Positions 27,801-38,552 of a stretch of DNA of 64,000 nt are shown piece by piece (position 1 is the first letter of the stretch; every line of letters begins with the position of its first letter). The DNA comes from an uncultured Bacteroidales bacterium. GTDB taxonomy: Bacteria; Bacteroidota; Bacteroidia; Bacteroidales; Muribaculaceae. The notes beneath the pieces were generated by a model that saw only the letters and a list, made by a program, of their open reading frames with translations, made no database searches and was not told the DNA's origin. The stretch is taken from the NCBI GenBank assembly GCA_902776435.1, contig CACYQB010000007.1:145985-209984 (forward strand), given 5' to 3'. Made by a program: the position numbers and the translations under genes.

Positions 27801-27898
27801 ACAGCATTGAGAACCCCGTAGCCGATGTCAATGGTGATGGGAAAATCAGCATTTCAGACGTTACTGCCCTCATCGACAAACTATTAGCAGGAGACTAG
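24878..27898 (+). CDS. BspA-type LRR surface protein with Big2 and dockerin domains
   Basis: The 1006-residue secreted protein has a signal peptide (MVYKKLLFLFLLTLLMPATANA). About 26 LRR_5 (BspA) repeats of 23 residues follow (consensus LTSINIPNSVTSIGxxAFxxC), from about residue 50 to 740. Two Big2 Ig-like domains come next (about 785-870 and 875-950, KSIVLSQTSLELTPDSQATL and ITLDKHKIWLMPNHMETLTA). It ends in a complete type I dockerin (DVNGDGRISISDVTALID twice). Such proteins act at the surface in adhesion or complex assembly. The repeat copies are similar enough at DNA level to recombine. It is AT-richer and longer than its neighbours. Confidence 0.92.
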   Translation: MVYKKLLFLFLLTLLMPATANALYFTVNYISYSTNGTNATVTGTSHTSSTTSGYLTIPSTVTYEGTTYNVTAISASAFSSKSWLKSISIPASVTSLGTKAFYACSNITSITLSTSAITSIGESTFQNCSSLTGITLPNTVKEIGIRAFSGCSSMTTANIGSSVETIGNYAFSNCSKLTSINIPNTTTSIGTSAFSYCSAMTTATLGSSVETIGNSAFTSCSKLTRIDIPNATTSIGTYTFYNCSALTTATLGNSVESIGYYAFQGCAKLTGINIPNSVKTIDGYAFTGCTALATATFGNSLQSIGNSAFKDCSSLASISIPNTVTSIGRWAFAGCTSLNSATLSNAITVINDSTFAHCSLTSLVIPNSVKTIGKKAFLQNESLGSVSFGNSLETIGEQAFYGCSGLASITIPNSVKTIGINAFRGCSRATTLTLPNSITTIGNYAFYGCTGLTNVTIPNSMTSISAGLFYGCTGLININIPNTIATIGGSAFYQCTSLTDLTIPNSVTDIGASAFYGCTGLTSVNIPNSVTNVGSSAFAYCSGLTSATIGNSVATIGSYAFRDCTGLTTLSIPKSVTSIGTGGFSGCTGLKSLYFNAQNCADFTANNSSYQYYSVFYNCPLEIIVTGNEVARIPAYMTGYAKKASLTTLIIGNQVANIGDYAFQGCTNLTGLTLPNSIASMGANSFTGCTKLKTLYISGNGEWMAGKLPMNTAIETLYIGSGITLLSDMQVNPANVYSFAAEPPTCHSNAFSGYTGVLHVPATSFADYCFAPTWENFNNVEANAIEPKSIVLSQTSLELTPDSQATLTANLTPVESNPNTIMWYTSDPSVATVVNGVVTAIALGECDIVAYCYPVVSVCHVVVGSNVIITLDKHKIWLMPNHMETLTATVTPVATELEVTSSDPTVANARIVNGAIRVVAIKSGTTIVTVGSVDGTAQPDTCQVIVYTEGGDVNGDGRISISDVTALIDLLLVGDSIENPVADVNGDGKISISDVTALIDKLLAGD

Positions 27899-27940
27899 CC
27901 AATATAATCAATAGGCTTCTACTGATGATTCTATAAGTTG

Positions 27941-27971
27941 AGAGCGCGCCTTTTCATCCTAGGCGCGCTCT
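27941..27971. terminator. GC-rich terminator hairpin between convergent genes
   Basis: AGAGCGCGCCT and AGGCGCGCTCT form an 11-bp perfect stem with a 9-nt loop between the LRR gene and the convergent GH2 gene. T runs are short. Confidence 0.7.
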
Positions 27972-27985
27972 AACTTTGATAGACC

Positions 27986-31098
<3,113 letters not shown>

Positions 31099-31105
<7 letters not shown>

Positions 31106-31860
31106 TTGCGTAGGTATTCTTCGGCTCGGGCAAGGTCCTCAGGGGTGTCGATGCCAATGGTAACTGTGGTGGTGATACCCGCCTTGATGATATAACCGTT
31201 CTCCAGCCAGCGTAATTGCTCAAGTGACTCAGCCAATTCCAGCGGCGACTGCGGCAGGCGTGTGATTTGGGCCAACACAGCAGCACGATAGGCATACATG
31301 CCCACGTGGGTATAGTACTGAGTCATTTTGGGCCATTCGTCACGCTCTTTGCCCCTTATGAATGGGATCACCGAGCGCGAAAAATAACGGGCGCGCATCT
31401 GGCTATCCAGTACGACTTTAGGGCTATTGGGGTTCTCCAACTCGCTGTAGGGACGACTGGCATCAAATGGGCGCACAAGCGTCGCAATGTCGGTCGTTTC
31501 ATCCTCAAAGCATGCCATAATAGCTTGCAACTGATCAGGTTGGATGAACGGCTCATCGCCCTGGATGTTGATAATCACATCCTCGCCGCCCCCATTCTTC
31601 AGGTAGGCTTCCTGACAGCGATCAGTGCCGCTTCGATGCTCGGTACTCGTCATCACCGCTTTGCCTCCAAAGGCCTCCACCGCCGCCATGATGCGGTCAT
31701 CATCGGTAGCGACCACCACACGGTCGAGCGCCTTGCTCACCTGACGATAAACCCGCTCGATCATCGTCATGCCACCCAGCATCGCCAACGGCTTGCCTGG
31801 AAACCTCGTCGAGGCATACCTCGCCGGTATAATCCCAATAAAACTCAATTTCTCGTTCAT
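31099..31860 (-). CDS. kdsB: 3-deoxy-manno-octulosonate cytidylyltransferase (CMP-Kdo synthetase)
   Basis: The 253-residue cytoplasmic enzyme activates Kdo with CTP for lipopolysaccharide core synthesis. The nucleotide-binding start GIIPARYASTRFPGKPL is the family signature. Other conserved parts are VVVATDD, TSTEHRSGTDR, NIQGDEPFI, and GMYAYRAAVL with the IDTPEDL end. The length is normal. It begins 5 bp after the DUF1016 nuclease gene ends, an odd pairing of a core envelope gene with an accessory nuclease. Identification is firm. Confidence 0.97.
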
Positions 31861-31865
31861 ATATC

Positions 31866-32999
31866 TTAATTCTTTGTATTAAATTCTCTCTCGTTCAGTT
31901 TTGCTTCTATCTCTTTGATTGTGGGTATTGTACCCTCAATCTTCTCTGGATAGAATTTCTCAAGTTCATATTCCGAAATCCCTATTGGCTGACTACTCGA
32001 TTCCAGTGCATATTGCGCTTGAATACGGTCTTTCTCCTTGCAGATAAGCAATCCGATAGTTGGGTTATCGCGTCCTTCTTTGCGTAGTGTATGGTTGCAA
32101 GCAACAATATAGCCACCCAATTGCCCCACATCGGCAAACTCAAATTTGCCGATTTTCACCTCAATGACCACATAACAAGACAAGTTCAGATTGTAAAACA
32201 GCAAATCAATCAAATTCTCAGTTGATCCAACTTGTATCCTATACTCTTTGCCCACATAGGCAAAGCCAGTGCCGAGTTCCACGAGAAACTGCGTGATGTT
32301 ATTCAGCAGGCTATCTTTGAGCAGTCGCTCATTATACCTTCCAGTAATCCCTGTAAAAGCAAAATTATAAGGATCTTTGGTCAGTTCCTGAGCCAAGTCA
32401 CTCGTTTCTTCGGATAAGGTTCTTGTGAAATTGGTCAGAGCCTTACCTTGTCGCTCATAGAGATCGGTATCCAGAAAATTAAGTAGCATATTACGGCTCC
32501 AGCCGTTGACTACCGTTTGATGAACAAAAAAAAGTGCCTTCTGTGGCTGGTCTTTACACTTGTCTATAATTCTTATATGGTGTCCCCATGGCACAGAAAA
32601 CATGTCTTTTTGAATTTGCTCAACAACTTGTTGAGTAATTAAAGACTGATTCTGCTCAACAACTTGTTGTGTAATTTGCTCCTCAAATTGTGGAGTGATT
32701 TCAGTGCATGGTTGATATAGCTGATAAAAGTTTTTCATATACAGCAGGTTCGTCTGGGAAAAGCACGTCGCATCAGGATTCAGATCCTTCAAATCTTTAC
32801 TCAGATTCTTCATGAATCCACTTCCCCAGCGGCTTTCGGCTTTCATTTCAGTAATGTCCCTGCCTAACTCCCAATAGAAGCGCAACATTTCCTCGTTCAC
32901 TTTCACAGCTGCCTTAATCTGGCTCCTGTGGTAGCGACGGCTCAATTCTTTAATCCACTGGATGTAATAATTATCTAATATAGAAATCGATTTTCCCAT
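31866..32999 (-). CDS. DUF1016/YhcG-type PDDEXK nuclease
   Basis: The 377-residue protein has the DUF1016 N-terminal helical domain (ELSRRYHRSQIKAAVKVNEE to NFYQLY, residues about 15-93). A PDDEXK nuclease domain follows, with FAYVGKEYRI, DLLFYNLNLSCYVVIEVKIG (catalytic D and E-x-K) and GLLICKEKD. The linker (about 99-132) contains three tandem copies of an ITQQVVEQ-like unit, encoded by near-identical 25-bp DNA repeats with perfect palindromes. Family members are predicted DNA nucleases with a suggested role in defence or recombination; no methylase or defence partner is next to it. AT-rich relative to kdsB, which suggests acquisition. Confidence 0.88.
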   Translation of the reverse strand: MGKSISILDNYYIQWIKELSRRYHRSQIKAAVKVNEEMLRFYWELGRDITEMKAESRWGSGFMKNLSKDLKDLNPDATCFSQTNLLYMKNFYQLYQPCTEITPQFEEQITQQVVEQNQSLITQQVVEQIQKDMFSVPWGHHIRIIDKCKDQPQKALFFVHQTVVNGWSRNMLLNFLDTDLYERQGKALTNFTRTLSEETSDLAQELTKDPYNFAFTGITGRYNERLLKDSLLNNITQFLVELGTGFAYVGKEYRIQVGSTENLIDLLFYNLNLSCYVVIEVKIGKFEFADVGQLGGYIVACNHTLRKEGRDNPTIGLLICKEKDRIQAQYALESSSQPIGISEYELEKFYPEKIEGTIPTIKEIEAKLNEREFNTKN

Positions 33000-33060
33000 T
33001 CTAAATACAAACCACTATTGTTCAAGTTATCTTCTATCCGAAAGAGTTTGTGTTATAGTA

Positions 33061-33699
33061 TCAATAGCCCCAGGACTCTCCCACGAGGATGACGGCATGG
33101 CGATGAGCAGGGAAACTGTTGCGGGTGAAGTGGACGTAGTTGCAGATGCATTGTGGACTGTTGCAGTTGTGGCACACGCCGTCCAGCCTGCAAGGCGTAT
33201 CGCAACCCAGGCGGGCAGTGTTGATGGGTGCAGCCGTGTTGCGGGCACGGGCTAGGGCGGCCTCGATGGTGGGGGCTACCTTGTTCATGCCGATCACGTG
33301 GATCACGTTGTGCGGCCCCCAGGTGATGGCGGCAACGCGGTTGCCACGTCCGTCGATATTGACGATTACGCCATCCTGGGTGATGGCATTAGCGCTGGTA
33401 AGAAAGTAATCCACATCCATCGCATCAAGGTAGCATTGGCGTTTTTGTTCGGGCGTTTCGGCTTTATCGCGGTCAATAACCTTATACTTACCACTCTCGA
33501 TGAGTTTACTGGTCAACCCCATCTCACGGATGGTCTGTGAGCCTCCCCAAGTGACACTACTGCCCTCGGGCATAAGTGACTTGACAAATGCGACAGCCTC
33601 GGCGGCGGTAGCGCAATAGTGCGCCTTAAAGTTGCGACGTTCCAAATGCTTGATAATACGTCCAGCCAACAATTCATTATGGATTTCAACAGGAGTCAT
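33061..33699 (-). CDS. LUD domain protein (LutC/YkgG, DUF162)
   Basis: The 212-residue protein matches the LUD family found in lactate utilisation proteins LutC and LutB. Visible blocks are VTWGGSQTIREMGL, DYFLTSANAITQDGVIVNIDG and GRGNRVAAITWGPHNVIHVIG. A Cys-rich segment (CDTPCRLDGVCHNCNSPQC) at about 165-183 could bind a metal or iron-sulfur cluster. LutA and LutB homologues are absent nearby, so a lactate role is not shown; stand-alone DUF162 proteins of this kind are common in Bacteroidales. It follows the YqaA-like gene on the same strand. Confidence 0.85.
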   Translation of the reverse strand: MTPVEIHNELLAGRIIKHLERRNFKAHYCATAAEAVAFVKSLMPEGSSVTWGGSQTIREMGLTSKLIESGKYKVIDRDKAETPEQKRQCYLDAMDVDYFLTSANAITQDGVIVNIDGRGNRVAAITWGPHNVIHVIGMNKVAPTIEAALARARNTAAPINTARLGCDTPCRLDGVCHNCNSPQCICNYVHFTRNSFPAHRHAVILVGESWGY

Positions 33700-33736
33700 A
33701 GTTTATTAAGATAAAAGATAAAAGATAAGAGTTAAT
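33700..33736 (-). repeat. CTTTTAT heptamer repeat before the LUD gene
   Basis: In the transcribed direction the spacer reads TTATCTTTTATCTTTTATC just before the start codon, a 7-bp period with two to three copies. Confidence 0.6.
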
Positions 33737-33762
33737 AGATGATTTGGAATCAACTGATTCAA

Positions 33763-34230
33763 TTAGAACAGGTTGATGAGTTTTAGGGAGCCCCAAATGA
33801 TGGCGGCATAGCGTATCAGTTTGCCTATGGTCATCGTGAGGAGGACAATCCATGCATTGGAGCGCACATAGCCCAATGCAACGCTGATTGCCGTGCCCAA
33901 CATGGGCACGAAAGCAAAGAATCCCATCCATGCGCCACGATTGTGCATGAAGTGCAGGGCGCGGTCGAGTTTTTCCTTGCTCACGCGGGCATATTTCTCA
34001 ATCCACTCAATTTTACCCAAATGCCCAATATAGTAGCACGTCATGCCACCACTCACATTACCCGCCAAGGCCACAAACAGGCTGGTGACGGGATCCATGT
34101 GTAGCGCTCCCACACAAGCGATGACCAACGCCTCGCTGCTGAACGGGACTATACTACCAGCCAGGAACGACCCCAGGAATAACCCGAAGAAGCCCCATTG
34201 GGTAAAAAAATGAATGAGCGCATCAAGCAT
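33763..34230 (-). CDS. YqaA-like (DedA/VTT family) small membrane protein
   Basis: The 155-residue inner-membrane protein has four hydrophobic segments. The VTT-type features are GLFLGSFLAGSIVPFSSEAL near the start and AGNVSGGMTCYYIGHLGK, followed by RGAWMGFFAFVPMLGTAISVALGYVRS. These match the short YqaA group of the SNARE-associated/DedA superfamily, whose members are linked to lipid scrambling or undecaprenyl-phosphate recycling. The specific role is unknown. It sits between the esterase and LUD genes on the minus strand, 48 bp after the esterase. Confidence 0.88.
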   Translation of the reverse strand: MLDALIHFFTQWGFFGLFLGSFLAGSIVPFSSEALVIACVGALHMDPVTSLFVALAGNVSGGMTCYYIGHLGKIEWIEKYARVSKEKLDRALHFMHNRGAWMGFFAFVPMLGTAISVALGYVRSNAWIVLLTMTIGKLIRYAAIIWGSLKLINLF

Positions 34231-34278
34231 TTCTCTCTGATGGTTTTCTGTGCCGTGGCTCAGTCACGGCTATCTACA

Positions 34279-35403
34279 TTATTTGAACAACAGTTGCGTG
34301 AAAATAACCAAGTAGTCTCGCCAGTTGGCCCACTCATGGCCAGCGCCGCTCTCATGATAGGTGTAGCGCAGGTGGTTCTTGTCGAGCAATTTTCTGAATT
34401 CTGCATTGTCTTTATACAAGAAGTCTTTCTCTCCGATACCCATCCAATAGACCTTGGGGCGCTGCTTAAACTGAGTAAGCAGTTTGGCTTCGAGGTCATC
34501 ATAGATCTTGCTCTTTCCCTGGTCCATACGGCTGATAGCCGGTGAGAACAGTCCGACATAAGCGAAATCCTCGGGCTGATTGGCGCTGATATAGAGCGAG
34601 TGGTAACCGCCCATCGACAGGCCCGCGATGGCGCGGTAACGCTTGGCGGCGCGTATGCGATAGTTATTCTCCACCCAGGTCATGATATCTTTAAAGGACT
34701 CTTCAAACGTGCCATCCATCCAATGCTTGTGAGCAAAGGTGGGCTGCACGTTATTGTCGGGCGTCATGCCTGCTGCCGCTTGCTCATCAATATTGCCATT
34801 GGGCATGACCACAATCATCGGTTCGGCATTGCCTGTGGCAATGAGGTTGTCAAGAATCTGGGCAGTGCGGCCCTGCTCGAGCCATACAGTCTCATCACCA
34901 CCCGAACCATGCAAGAGATAAAAAACAGGGTACTTCTGTCTGCTCAACTCATAGCCAGGAGGCAGATAAATCATCATGCGGCGCTTCATGCCCAGTGTGG
35001 GCGAATCATACCACACCGCGCGCACCTCGCCATGAGGCACATCATGCACCGCCATCGGGCAATCGGCCTGCGGATCAAGAACAAAGGTATTCATCACGTT
35101 CTTGACATCGCGCAGCACATGTGCATTGTCGTTATCGAGCACCTTCATGCCATCAACGATAAAATGGTACATATACAGATCCGGCTCCAAGTTGTTGAGA
35201 GTCAACTTCCACTTGTCGCCCTGCCGTTGCATCAACGTATCCATGCGCGAATCAATGATGAGGCGCACGGTGTCGGCTCCAGGAGCCGAGATACTAAAAG
35301 ATACTGATCCATCCTTCCCTATAACGGGACTGTTGGTGAACTGGGCATTGAGCGACAAGGCCACAGTCACAATCATAAAGAGAAAACATAATCTTGATTT
35401 CAT
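34279..35403 (-). CDS. Periplasmic esterase with N-terminal E-set domain (XynZ/feruloyl esterase-like)
   Basis: The 374-residue protein has a signal peptide (MKSRLCFLFMIVTVALSLNA). An N-terminal E-set/CBM48-like domain spans about 22-110, and an alpha/beta-hydrolase domain follows. The nucleophile elbow GLSMGG has Ser263. The oxyanion segment is FYLLHGSGGDE and the catalytic His is probably in GAGHEW near the C-terminus. The layout matches esterases that remove feruloyl or acetyl groups from plant xylan, or enterochelin-type esterases; the substrate is inference. A promoter lies just upstream, so it begins the esterase-YqaA-LUD unit. Confidence 0.9.
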   Translation of the reverse strand: MKSRLCFLFMIVTVALSLNAQFTNSPVIGKDGSVSFSISAPGADTVRLIIDSRMDTLMQRQGDKWKLTLNNLEPDLYMYHFIVDGMKVLDNDNAHVLRDVKNVMNTFVLDPQADCPMAVHDVPHGEVRAVWYDSPTLGMKRRMMIYLPPGYELSRQKYPVFYLLHGSGGDETVWLEQGRTAQILDNLIATGNAEPMIVVMPNGNIDEQAAAGMTPDNNVQPTFAHKHWMDGTFEESFKDIMTWVENNYRIRAAKRYRAIAGLSMGGYHSLYISANQPEDFAYVGLFSPAISRMDQGKSKIYDDLEAKLLTQFKQRPKVYWMGIGEKDFLYKDNAEFRKLLDKNHLRYTYHESGAGHEWANWRDYLVIFTQLLFK

Positions 35404-35431
35404 AGCTATAAATGATTTTGCTTAACAAGCG

Positions 35432-35463
35432 CAAAGTTAATACAAAAACCAAGCTACTCCAAA
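35432..35463 (-). promoter_or_regulatory. Promoter of the esterase gene
   Basis: The minus strand reads TAACTTTG (35432-35439) with TTTG (35460-35463) 20 bp upstream, an ideal pair. Confidence 0.7.
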
Positions 35464-35472
35464 TGATTAGAT

Positions 35473-36477
35473 TCATTTGATCAGATAATCCAGCAGTTTT
35501 TCAATCAAGCGCGGCAGGGCATAATTACCCAAATCCTGTTCATCTATCCAGATGTAATCGGTCGGCAATTCGGGGCGTACCTCAGGCTCAGCCAAATAAA
35601 AATCAGCAAGCAACACACGGTGAGTCAGGACGTGTTTCACGTTGTGAGCCAGCAAAGTGAGCGGGCATCCCAATTCGGGCAGCGGCTCGTTCTCGACCAG
35701 CAACGGTTCCCACAGCCCTTGCCAGATATCACCCGCTGGGCGCCGGCGCAAGGCGGTTTGTCCATCATGACGAATATAAACATAGGTTAAACGGCGCTCT
35801 TGCACCTTGAGTTTCTTCTCCTTGACCGGCAACTCATTGACACGACCTGTCCGCAAGGCCACGCAAGTCTCGGCAACGGGACAAACGATACATCGGGGGG
35901 ACTTGGGAGTGCACCAGGTGGCACCAAAGTCCATCATCGCCTGGTTAAAAGCCGATGCCTTGTCCTCGGGCAACAATTCCTGGGCCAAAGCCTCGAATGT
36001 GTGCTTGCCACGCGTCGTATTGATGGGCACATCAATGCCATAGTGGCGGGAAAGCACCCGATAGACGTTGCCATCAACTGCGGCAGCAGGCAAGTTGAAA
36101 GCCATCGACCCCACAGCCGCTGCCGTGTAGTCCCCTACCCCCTTCAAAGCACGCAAACCCTCAATCGAACGAGGGAAGCCGCCCTGCTCGACAATCTGGC
36201 GTGCGGCAGCATGCATATTGCGGGCACGGCTGTAGTAGCCCAGTCCTTGCCACAGACGCAACACCTCGTCTTCACTGGTAGCGGCCAGCGCCTCGACGGT
36301 CGGGAATTGCTCCATGAATCGCAACCAGTAATCGCGTCCCTGCTCGATGCGCGTCTGCTGCAGGATGACCTCGCTCACCCAGATGCCGTAAGGGTCACTG
36401 ATGCCACGCCACGGCAGTTCGCGCCCATATTGCGCAAACCACCTCAACAATGCCACTGTGAATGCCGATTTTTCCAT
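35473..36477 (-). CDS. mutY: A/G-specific adenine glycosylase MutY
   Basis: The 334-residue enzyme removes adenine mispaired with 8-oxoguanine. The helix-hairpin-helix LKGVGDYTAAAVG starts near residue 111. Catalytic residues are Glu36 (VSEVILQQTR) and Asp135 (AAAVDGNVYR). The 4Fe-4S cluster ligands are Cys189, 196, 199 and 205 with C-x6-C-x2-C-x5-C spacing. The C-terminal NUDIX-like domain (about 225-330) recognises 8-oxoG. It is full length. It starts 6 bp after the LRR gene ends, so it may depend on that gene for transcription. Confidence 0.96.
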   Translation of the reverse strand: MEKSAFTVALLRWFAQYGRELPWRGISDPYGIWVSEVILQQTRIEQGRDYWLRFMEQFPTVEALAATSEDEVLRLWQGLGYYSRARNMHAAARQIVEQGGFPRSIEGLRALKGVGDYTAAAVGSMAFNLPAAAVDGNVYRVLSRHYGIDVPINTTRGKHTFEALAQELLPEDKASAFNQAMMDFGATWCTPKSPRCIVCPVAETCVALRTGRVNELPVKEKKLKVQERRLTYVYIRHDGQTALRRRPAGDIWQGLWEPLLVENEPLPELGCPLTLLAHNVKHVLTHRVLLADFYLAEPEVRPELPTDYIWIDEQDLGNYALPRLIEKLLDYLIK

Positions 36478-36483
36478 TCCTAA

Positions 36484-38328
36484 TTATTCGAGGGGAAGGA
36501 TAGTCTTGAAGTTTTTCCAGTTCTTGGCGCTGCGGTAGGCGTTAATCGAAGTCTCGGGGACGCGGAGTTCAATCTTGCTATTGCTCTCCTTATCGAGCGT
36601 GGGCGGCAGGATGGCATGGCTCTCGATGCGCGTCAGGCTCTTGCATTTCTCGGTGACTTTCTTGCCCAAATGGGTCATGCTATCTGGAAGGATGAGCGTT
36701 GTGATTGCCGTCTCGCGAAGGGCATTGTCACCTAATGCAGTGACACCATTACCCAAGTCAATCCGAGCAAGCGCTGTACACTCGCGAAAAGCCTCTTTAT
36801 CTACAGTCTTGCAGGCATCGGGCAGCGACACGCTGGTCAATCCACGGCAATTCTTAAAGGCACGTTCACCAATCAACTTTAATGCCGAGGGCAAATCAAT
36901 AGCCGTCAAGGCTTTGCAGCCCTCAAAAGCCTCCTTGCCAATCTCGGCCAAACCAATCGGGAACTCCACATCTGCAATAGCAGGACAATTCTTAAAGGCC
37001 CGCATCATAATTGTGGTCACCGAAGCGGGCAACTTGACCGAAGTCAAACTCTTGCATTCCTCAAACGCCTCTTGCGGAATGACAGTGATGTCGGGACTGG
37101 TCACGAAGGACTTGAGTGCGCCACAATACTTAAATGCGCACTTGCCCATAGCCTTTACTCCAGGCATTTCGGCGCGTTGCAGGCGGGAACAGTTTTCAAA
37201 GGCAGACTCGCCCACAGACATTACGCTTGGAGGAAGAATAATCGATTCGATATCACTATCGGCAAAGGCCCTGTAGCCGATTGTACGGAGTGATGCAGGC
37301 AGATCGACGGCGGTGATAGCGCTACCAGCAAATGCGTACTTTCCTATAGTTTCCACGTCATCGGGCACTACAGCAGCGCCATGACGCCCAGCAGGATAGA
37401 GTAACAGAGCAGTACCCGAATTGTCATAGAGAACTCCGTCCTCATAGGTATAGTATCGGCTGCCTTCCTCGACTCTGATGTCCTGTAACTTGGACATATA
37501 ACCCAGGTAATCGTCACCTATTTGGGTCGCTGCGGGAATATCGAGCGTCGTGAGCGGGGTTTTGTCAAATACACCTGAGCCTAACGAGGTCAGCCCGTAG
37601 GGCAAAGTGATATGTTGCAGCCCTGTGCCCTTAAATGCCTTGTCACCAATCTCGATCACACTACGCGGAATCATAATGTTACGCAGTTTCTCGCAGCCCG
37701 AAAAACACTCATTGCCGATTTCCTGCAAGCCTTCAGGTAGAATGATATACTCCAGATGATAACAACCCGAAAAAGCATCGTTGCCCAGTGAACGTACACC
37801 TGGTGGCATGATGACCTCCTCGAGTTGGCTGCATCCGTGAAGGGCATTATTACCGATACGTTTCAGGCGCTCGGGCAGCACTATGGAGCGCAGATGACTA
37901 CTATAGGCCAAGCCATCGTCAAGCACGTCGTGGGAACCAGTGCTGCCTAATAGACCAGTGCTGCCGGCACTCATGATGCGTACACGTTCCAACTCCACAT
38001 CAATGTAGTTGTCCACCGACTTATCACGGCCATCCACACAGCGCGAACGGTCACATATCTTTTTCAAGAACTTGAAATCCTTGGAATTCATGGGCCCCTC
38101 GATGTGAAGCAGGCGCACACGGTTAATCATGTCAGGCGGCATCTTGGACTCCAAAGTACCTGGCTCACTGAGCCGGATTTCCACCACGTCGCCATAAGTG
38201 TTGGTGCGCACATAACGGTCACGGTAACGCTTGTCCCCTCGACTGCCATACTGAGCACTGCCCGGCAAGACGGTCACAAGGGCAAGCAACAGGGCCACAG
38301 CCCATAGGATGAAATGATTCCTGTTCAT
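36484..38328 (-). CDS. LRR_5 (BspA-like) secreted protein without dockerin
   Basis: The 614-residue protein has a signal peptide (NHFILWAVALLLALVTVLPGSA). A Tyr/Arg-rich segment follows (YGSRGDKRYRDRYVRTNTYG). Some 17 BspA-type LRR repeats run from about residue 125 to 590 (LPEGLQEIGNECFSGCEKL and similar). Unlike the other two LRR proteins it ends without a dockerin, after a short cap (SKIELRVPETSINAYRSAKN). It is probably exported to the periplasm or surface; function is unknown. Its GC content is closer to that of housekeeping genes than the two dockerin LRR proteins, and it is followed directly by mutY. Confidence 0.9.
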   Translation of the reverse strand: MNRNHFILWAVALLLALVTVLPGSAQYGSRGDKRYRDRYVRTNTYGDVVEIRLSEPGTLESKMPPDMINRVRLLHIEGPMNSKDFKFLKKICDRSRCVDGRDKSVDNYIDVELERVRIMSAGSTGLLGSTGSHDVLDDGLAYSSHLRSIVLPERLKRIGNNALHGCSQLEEVIMPPGVRSLGNDAFSGCYHLEYIILPEGLQEIGNECFSGCEKLRNIMIPRSVIEIGDKAFKGTGLQHITLPYGLTSLGSGVFDKTPLTTLDIPAATQIGDDYLGYMSKLQDIRVEEGSRYYTYEDGVLYDNSGTALLLYPAGRHGAAVVPDDVETIGKYAFAGSAITAVDLPASLRTIGYRAFADSDIESIILPPSVMSVGESAFENCSRLQRAEMPGVKAMGKCAFKYCGALKSFVTSPDITVIPQEAFEECKSLTSVKLPASVTTIMMRAFKNCPAIADVEFPIGLAEIGKEAFEGCKALTAIDLPSALKLIGERAFKNCRGLTSVSLPDACKTVDKEAFRECTALARIDLGNGVTALGDNALRETAITTLILPDSMTHLGKKVTEKCKSLTRIESHAILPPTLDKESNSKIELRVPETSINAYRSAKNWKNFKTILPLE

Positions 38329-38355
38329 TGTTGATACAGTTTAGTTTCTTGACCG

Positions 38356-38387
38356 CAAATATAATCAATACCGATGATAGTCACAAA
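38356..38387 (-). promoter_or_regulatory. Promoter of the LRR-mutY unit
   Basis: The minus strand reads TATATTTG (38356-38363) with TTTG (38384-38387) 20 bp upstream. Confidence 0.65.
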
Positions 38388-38502
38388 TCGCAAACCTATT
38401 TTCACCCTTTAACTCCCTTATAGAATCACTCAAGTCGCGGCACATATAACAAGAAAAGAATAAAAAAATGGCCAAAGAGGCTTATTTATTCAGTAAATTT
38501 TG

Positions 38503-38510
38503 TACTTTTG
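38503..38510 (+). promoter_or_regulatory. -7 promoter box of the porin gene
   Basis: TACTTTTG fits TAnnTTTG and lies 42 bp before the porin start; the -33 box is not clear. Confidence 0.55.
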
Positions 38511-38552
38511 TCACGAATGATAAATAATTAACCTCCAAAATTTAAAAAACGT

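Noticed and set aside
31866-32999. DUF1016 nuclease as part of a restriction-modification system
   Set aside because: No methylase, specificity subunit or other defence gene lies nearby.
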